Below, in pieces: positions 59,775-64,000 of a stretch of DNA of 64,000 bases. Every line of letters starts with the position of its first letter. Within the stretch, counting starts at the first letter, position 1. The notes under the pieces are model-generated. The model saw only the letters and a program-made list of their open reading frames with translations. It searched no databases and was not told the origin of the DNA. The translations under genes were made by a program, and so were the position numbers. The DNA comes from Bacteroidota bacterium (lineage in GTDB: Bacteria; Bacteroidota; Bacteroidia; Sphingobacteriales; Sphingobacteriaceae), in assembly GCA_013286235.1 (NCBI GenBank), contig JABDGE010000003.1, positions 1 through 64,000 on the forward strand, written 5' to 3'.

Positions 59775-61226
59775 TTATTTTTTGAATTTTTCGTTCAGAT
59801 CGTTGGCAACCCATTGTACCCAGTCTTTCTCCTGCGCGGGTATGTAAATATCGGGTTTTATACCCGTTGGGTTGATGGGATTTGTTTTTATATCCGTCGA
59901 GAAAAATACCGGGTAGCCCCAATAATACCATGGGCAGTTTTTATCGCCTATCGGCAAGGCATTAACGCTGCTGTAATCAATCATGCCGAACGTATTATCA
60001 CCGTATAAAGTCATTTTTGAGCTGGTTTCCTTTAGCCCTATAATGAAGGCTTCGCCGGCGCTTGCTACTGCTTTATCAGTAATAACTGCAATGTGCGCCG
60101 GATATTTGTACACTACTCTTTTGTCGGTATCCGGCCTGGAGCGATAAAACGAAAAGCCAATCATCGTACCGGGATTGGCCTTGATTACCGTTATAAGGCT
60201 GTCGTAGTACTTAGTCGCCCGGTCGTCTTTCTTTTTCCGGTAATATGCGCTCATGTTGTAAAGGTAGACGGCATCGTCCCGCGATGCCATAAGCATCAGG
60301 TCGCTGACGCCAGGTTTCTTCGGTTCGGGGCGTACAATGGTGTTGGCGATATCATAAATGCTTCCCCATATATAATTACCGCCGCCATTGCCGCGCACAT
60401 CAACGATTAAATTCGGTGTCGATTTAATGAGCGCATCATTTTTTGTAAGCAAACTGTCGAGGTAACGACCGTCAATTAATGCCGAGGGCACAGTAAGCAG
60501 TACATTGTTTTTATCGATAACCTTTATAACAGGCAACTGCGGGTCTTTGGTATTTATGTATTTGTACTCAGCGTTGACAGGCCAGGTTTTGGCAAACCGG
60601 TAATTGCCCATTGCCAGGAAAACATTTTTAAAAATATGTATATCTTCAAAACGTAGCCGGGCAAAATCGCCCCTGTAAACTGATATATTATAGGTATTTT
60701 TGGCCGTTTTTTCAATTTCCATTTTTACCATACCCGGTGCCCATTTTGGCGAAGATGTTTGCTGTACCACACCCGAAAAGGTATTGTTACCTGTTTTTAT
60801 TATGACCACCTGCTGGTAACCGGCCGTCGTCCAAATGCCTTCTATAGAATCCTTTCCGGTCTTTTGAGAAATTATTTCTTTATAATTTGCTGGTACAGAA
60901 AGAGTTTTAACCGTAGCGGCTAAACTATCGGGTTGTTTTGGCGGCGATTCAAAAATGTCTAAATGCCCATCGTGAAAAAAGGCAACATATTGCTGTAACA
61001 CGCCATAGCAATCAATAAAAGAGGTGTTGACCGCCTTGTTTTTCAGCATGGCTTTAAGCCCTATATATTGCGAACTGTCTTTTTCTTTTACTTTATGAAT
61101 ATAACCCGCATAGTCGCTTTCCGTTTTTGAAATAACCTGGCCCAAAAGGTCCGGACATGAGCATGTTTGCGCGAACACGGTATATCTGCCAAGTATGCAA
61201 AAAACCAATAAAAATATCCGTTTCAT
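59775..61226 (-). CDS. S41-family peptidase, secreted
   Basis: 483 residues with signal peptide (MKRIFLLVFCILGRYTVFAQ). Helical start with a Cys pair (TCSCPDLL), a beta-rich middle and the S41 domain: LIVDVRGNGGGNYIWGSIYDI, HIAVITDKAVASAGEAFIIGLKETSSKMTLYGDNTFG. The catalytic Ser lies in VASAGEAF, with the expected Lys region downstream (ETSSKMTLYG). It would act in the periplasm or on the surface. Divergent from the LytS/LytTR pair across 178 bases with direct repeats. Confidence 0.88.
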   Translation of the reverse strand: MKRIFLLVFCILGRYTVFAQTCSCPDLLGQVISKTESDYAGYIHKVKEKDSSQYIGLKAMLKNKAVNTSFIDCYGVLQQYVAFFHDGHLDIFESPPKQPDSLAATVKTLSVPANYKEIISQKTGKDSIEGIWTTAGYQQVVIIKTGNNTFSGVVQQTSSPKWAPGMVKMEIEKTAKNTYNISVYRGDFARLRFEDIHIFKNVFLAMGNYRFAKTWPVNAEYKYINTKDPQLPVIKVIDKNNVLLTVPSALIDGRYLDSLLTKNDALIKSTPNLIVDVRGNGGGNYIWGSIYDIANTIVRPEPKKPGVSDLMLMASRDDAVYLYNMSAYYRKKKDDRATKYYDSLITVIKANPGTMIGFSFYRSRPDTDKRVVYKYPAHIAVITDKAVASAGEAFIIGLKETSSKMTLYGDNTFGMIDYSSVNALPIGDKNCPWYYWGYPVFFSTDIKTNPINPTGIKPDIYIPAQEKDWVQWVANDLNEKFKK

Positions 61227-61279
61227 TTTTTTTTAAATCTATCGTACAAATAAAATAAACAGGCCGCCGGTATTTTCCA

Positions 61280-61349
61280 TAGTATACATAAAACGGGTAT
61301 TAGTATACCAACTGCATAATTTATATTTCAAAACGGTGTTTTAGTATCA
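61280..61349. promoter_or_regulatory. Direct repeats, candidate LytTR regulator sites
   Basis: TAGTATAC at 61280-61287 and 61301-61308 (21 bases apart) and TAGTATCA at 61342-61349 (41 bases further). The last two lie in longer repeats AAAACGGGTATTAGTATACC (61290-61309) and a near copy at 61330-61350, 40 bases apart. LytTR proteins bind spaced direct repeats, and the region lies between the peptidase gene and the LytS/LytTR genes. Confidence 0.45.
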
Positions 61350-61410
61350 CATCATACATTAATAACACCATCTATGTAATCAGAAAAGCTTTAAATAAGC
61401 ATATTTGCTT

Positions 61411-62499
61411 ATGCTCAACCGTAAGAAAATACATACAGGAGTATGGATAACTTATTTTTTGTTCGACTATTCACTCGACATGCTTATGCTTTGGCAGCGA
61501 TACCCATACCGCAAAGCCGATTTGGTTGAACAATCTTTCCTTTTTTCGTTATTACTGATAGGGCCAAAAATAGCTTCATTTTACCTGCTGTTAGACGGCA
61601 TTAATCGCATAGGTTTTAAACATGCAAAACAAAAGCTGTATGTTATTTTGTTTTGCGTAGTTGTACTTACTGGTTTTGTAGTTATGCGGCAATTGATTAT
61701 AAAAGCAGGAACACCTTACATTTACCACAACCCGCCTGTATATTATGCGCCTGCCTACCATATTGCGCCGCCCGATGCTATGTTTAGTGCTAATCGTGTA
61801 GGGACTGCTATAATGGACTTCCTGATAGTTTGCGGTCTTTTAAGTATTACAGAATTGTATATACACCAGGTAAATGCCCTGTTTGTTGAAAAAAACCTTA
61901 TCAAAGAAAAGCTGCAATCGGAGCTGAACTTTTTAAAAGCACAGGTTAACCCGCATTTTTTGTTTAATACGCTCAATAATATTTATGCGCTGGCCCGAAA
62001 ACAATCGTTGCAAACCCCGGAGGCTGTTTTACGGCTTTCGCAACTGTTACGATTTACTTTATATGAAACACAAAGCGAAACCATACCGATTGAAACTGAA
62101 ATAAAGATAATTGAAGATTACATTTTGCTGGAGCAAATGCGCTACAACGACCGGCTGTCGGTATCTTTTAAGAAAGCAATGGCATATACGTCGCAGCAGG
62201 TGGCGCCCCTTATTTTGCTGCCATTTGTTGAAAATGCGTTTAAACACGGGGTAAGCGAAACCCGGAAAAATTGCTATATTGATATCAGTTTGAGGTTGGA
62301 AAAAGACCTGCTTTTTTTCCAGATCAAAAACTCAAAAAACAATATCATAGAGAGAAATCCCGAAGGTAATTTGGGGTTAAAAAATGTGAGGCGTCAACTT
62401 GAACTTATTTACCCCGGTAATATTTTGCAAGTTGTTGATGAAACCGAAAGCTATGCCGTAAATTTAACCATCGACTTAAAAGATCATGTTAAACTATGA
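61411..62499 (+). CDS. LytS/YehU-type sensor histidine kinase
   Basis: 362 residues from ATG 61411; a TTG six bases earlier opens the same frame. About four membrane segments in the first ~155 residues (WITYFLFDYSLDMLML; SLLLIGPKIASFYLLLDGI; VILFCVVVLTGFVV; FLIVCGLLSITELY). The phosphoacceptor His182 is in QVNPHFLFNTLNNIY (His_kinase family), and the ATPase part contains LLPFVENAFKHG and NLGLKNVRRQLEL. It senses an unknown membrane signal and phosphorylates the LytTR protein encoded directly downstream, which overlaps by 14 bases. Confidence 0.93.
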   Translation: MLNRKKIHTGVWITYFLFDYSLDMLMLWQRYPYRKADLVEQSFLFSLLLIGPKIASFYLLLDGINRIGFKHAKQKLYVILFCVVVLTGFVVMRQLIIKAGTPYIYHNPPVYYAPAYHIAPPDAMFSANRVGTAIMDFLIVCGLLSITELYIHQVNALFVEKNLIKEKLQSELNFLKAQVNPHFLFNTLNNIYALARKQSLQTPEAVLRLSQLLRFTLYETQSETIPIETEIKIIEDYILLEQMRYNDRLSVSFKKAMAYTSQQVAPLILLPFVENAFKHGVSETRKNCYIDISLRLEKDLLFFQIKNSKNNIIERNPEGNLGLKNVRRQLELIYPGNILQVVDETESYAVNLTIDLKDHVKL

Positions 62500-63232
62500 C
62501 TGTATAATTGTTGAAGATGAGCCCTTTGCAATTGAGGTGCTGAAAGATTATATCGATCTGGTGCCATCATTGCGGCTACAGCACATTTGCACTGATGCCA
62601 TACGAGCAATTGAAATATTGCAGCAGTTTAAAATCGACCTCATTTTTTTGGATATGCATTTGCCTGAATTAAAGGGCATAGATTTTATGAAGTCGGTAAT
62701 GCAATGCCCGCCCGTAATAATTACCACGGCTTATCACCAATATGCGCTGCCAAGTTATGAACATAATGTTGTTGATTACCTTTTAAAACCTTTCGACTTC
62801 ATACGAGTTGTAAAGGCGGTAAATAAATTCTTCCTGCAAAAAAACCACGCCGAAATGGTTACACAAAGGATTACGGAAAAGCCCTTTCTCCTCGTATCAG
62901 TAAATAAAAAGAAGATGAAAATTTTTATCGGCGATATTATTTATCTTGAAAGCATGCGTCAATATGTTAAAATTTTTACGGCCAGCGGAAGTATCACTAC
63001 CAAGCTTAAGATCAGCCAGGTAGACGGCTGGTTGGGTAATATCGGTTTTATACGTATTCACCGGTCGTTTATTGTTTCGCGTGTCAATATAACGTCTTTC
63101 ACGGTATCCTATGTCGAGATCGGGGGCAGGCAAATACCAATAGGGCGTTACTATAAGGAAAGTACTTTAACTGCTCTAAAAGCCGGGCAGGTGCATAATA
63201 ATCCAGGTATTGAAGCGCTTATTTTCGTTTGA
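62486..63232 (+). CDS. LytTR-family response regulator
   Basis: 248 residues. Receiver domain (about 1-120): acidic pair in YDCIIVEDEPFAIEVL, phosphoacceptor Asp56 in LIFLDMHLPELKG, Thr and Lys switch residues (ITTAYHQYA, LLKPFDF). LytTR DNA-binding domain (about 140-240): DIIYLESMRQYVKIFTASGSITTKLKISQVD, FIRIHRSFIVSRVNITSF, GRQIPIGRYYKE. Start overlaps the sensor gene by 14 bases, so translation is probably coupled. Targets likely include the divergent S41 peptidase gene. Confidence 0.95.
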   Translation: MLNYDCIIVEDEPFAIEVLKDYIDLVPSLRLQHICTDAIRAIEILQQFKIDLIFLDMHLPELKGIDFMKSVMQCPPVIITTAYHQYALPSYEHNVVDYLLKPFDFIRVVKAVNKFFLQKNHAEMVTQRITEKPFLLVSVNKKKMKIFIGDIIYLESMRQYVKIFTASGSITTKLKISQVDGWLGNIGFIRIHRSFIVSRVNITSFTVSYVEIGGRQIPIGRYYKESTLTALKAGQVHNNPGIEALIFV

Positions 63233-63599
63233 CAGACCTGACAATTTATTGCCTTAACATCGGCAACGGCTTCGCCTGTGGCTCTTTATGAAATTGAATT
63301 GATTTCAAACAGGCCCCTGCGTGATGTATAGCACATACAGAACATACTAAAAAAGATAATTCTTGTGAAAGATTCGTTACCTTCTTAGTATTTGGCCCCG
63401 GCAAAGCCGGGACTACCTTTCACCACTGTTTATTTGTTTTGGATGTTTTAACAGCCAGTGCTTTTTTTATAGGAAACAATTCAACTACATTACGGAATTT
63501 ATTACTTCAATTTTTTTTTTTGGGGGGGGGGTAAAACTCTTGTGACTTCTTCCAAATAGTGTTATTTTAATTTTGATGAATATCTCCCATGATGTTTAA
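63233..63599. other. Intergenic region with a T11-G10 homopolymer
   Basis: 367 bases with no gene. A run of 11 T followed by 10 G is at 63511-63531. A small hairpin CCCCGGC...GCCGGG lies near 63395-63412 (GGCCCCGGCAAAGCCGGGACT). The homopolymer may be variable in length in the population or a sequencing problem spot. Confidence 0.6.
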
Positions 63600-64000
63600 T
63601 CAGCTATAATTAGATAAGTTATAATTGGCATTCAACCAGTTGAGCATTCCGATCAAGTGCCCCTTCATCTTTTGAGCGTTTGCAAATTCTACGTCCGAAG
63701 ATTTCTTCTGCAAGCTCTCCGCTGAAATAAAAGCAGTCTGCGGGGTATAAAAATTAGCGGCAAAAAAGGTAAACATTTCACCCATATTCTCTTTCTTCAA
63801 AAGTCCCTTCTCCACAAGCATCCGTATCAGTAAACCGAACTGTGCTACCGGCAAATTGATTTGCAGCCGTTTAGAAGATTTAGATAATTCGGTATCTTTC
63901 AATACAATCCTTCGTAGTTGCAGCAATTGTTTGATGACCTGACCTTTTTCCTCCAGGAAACATTTCAAATTAGTAATGAGGGATGCTTCGCATGTCAATA
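63600..64000 (-). CDS. Hypothetical protein, N-terminus beyond the window
   Basis: The minus-strand frame is open to the end of the window; the first visible codon with start potential is a TTG at 63996-63998, so the true start is probably outside. The 133 visible residues are helical and Leu/Lys-rich (IVLKDTELSKSSKRLQINLPVAQFGLLIRMLVEKGLLKKENMGEMFTFFAANFYTPQTAFI...). It resembles regulatory C-terminal regions seen on Bacteroidota conjugative elements, but I cannot name a family. It is the first gene on the minus strand after the LytTR pair. Confidence 0.65.
   Translation of the reverse strand, partial: LTCEASLITNLKCFLEEKGQVIKQLLQLRRIVLKDTELSKSSKRLQINLPVAQFGLLIRMLVEKGLLKKENMGEMFTFFAANFYTPQTAFISAESLQKKSSDVEFANAQKMKGHLIGMLNWLNANYNLSNYS

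Larger units (their letters stand above)
28524..64000. mobile_element. Probable integrative element inserted at tRNA-Phe (right end outside window)
   Basis: Support: a tyrosine recombinase gene in tRNA orientation 186 bases after the tRNA; many accessory and truncated genes; repeated segments at 45.6, 50.3 and 52.2 kb; and a plasmid/ICE-type core (SSB, DUF932, PRTRC) at 52.7-59.8 kb. No second copy of the tRNA 3' end (TTCGATTCCAGC...) is seen in the window, so the right attachment site must lie beyond 64000 if the whole region is one element. No relaxase, coupling protein or tra genes are visible. The left boundary is given as the base after the tRNA; the region could also be several overlapping insertions. 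Confidence 0.6.

Overview
The window looks like a chromosome segment of a Bacteroidota bacterium, most likely a Sphingobacteriaceae member close to Mucilaginibacter or Pedobacter. The evidence is promoter elements of the TAnnTTTG type (for example 19961-19968 and 28428-28435), TonB-linked outer-membrane barrel proteins, BlaI/M56 and LytS/LytTR regulators, polysaccharide-degrading enzymes and near absence of Shine-Dalgarno sites outside the ribosomal operon. This taxonomic call is an inference from gene content, not from a database match.

Positions 1-28450 read as chromosomal backbone. In order they hold the end of an Mla-like lipid transport operon, a flotillin-like protein, a pentose block (GRP/DMT-type transporter, ribokinase, GH127 and GH51 arabinofuranosidases), two toxin-antitoxin pairs flanking a gluconate-type permease, dnaX, an Uma2 pseudogene, the rpsF-rpsR-rplI operon, twin outer-membrane proteins, mtgA and a two-gene Fe-S electron-transfer unit. 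Intergenic DNA here is rich in dispersed palindromes and direct repeats.

A tRNA-Phe gene (28451-28523) is followed 186 bases later by a tyrosine recombinase in the same orientation, the usual start of an integrated element. From there to the window end the content is accessory: truncated genes (31.2-39.7 kb), a 1219-residue fusion of a 7TM AraC-type regulator with a MacB/FtsX-type permease, serine hydrolases, S41 peptidases, two TonB-type receptors, a BlaI-M56 regulatory pair and an Mrr-like nuclease. Three same-orientation copies of a 180-290 base repeat (45.6, 50.3 and 52.2 kb) bracket two cargo blocks.

Positions 52666-59750 form a tightly packed plus-strand mobile-element core: SSB, DUF932 protein, two accessory proteins, then PRTRC proteins E, C, F, B and ThiF, and a DarG-like macrodomain protein. 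No ParB, PRTRC A or PRTRC D gene is seen, so the cassette is reduced. An S41 peptidase divergent from a LytS/LytTR two-component pair follows, and a truncated reading frame runs off the end. The far boundary of the element is not in the window.
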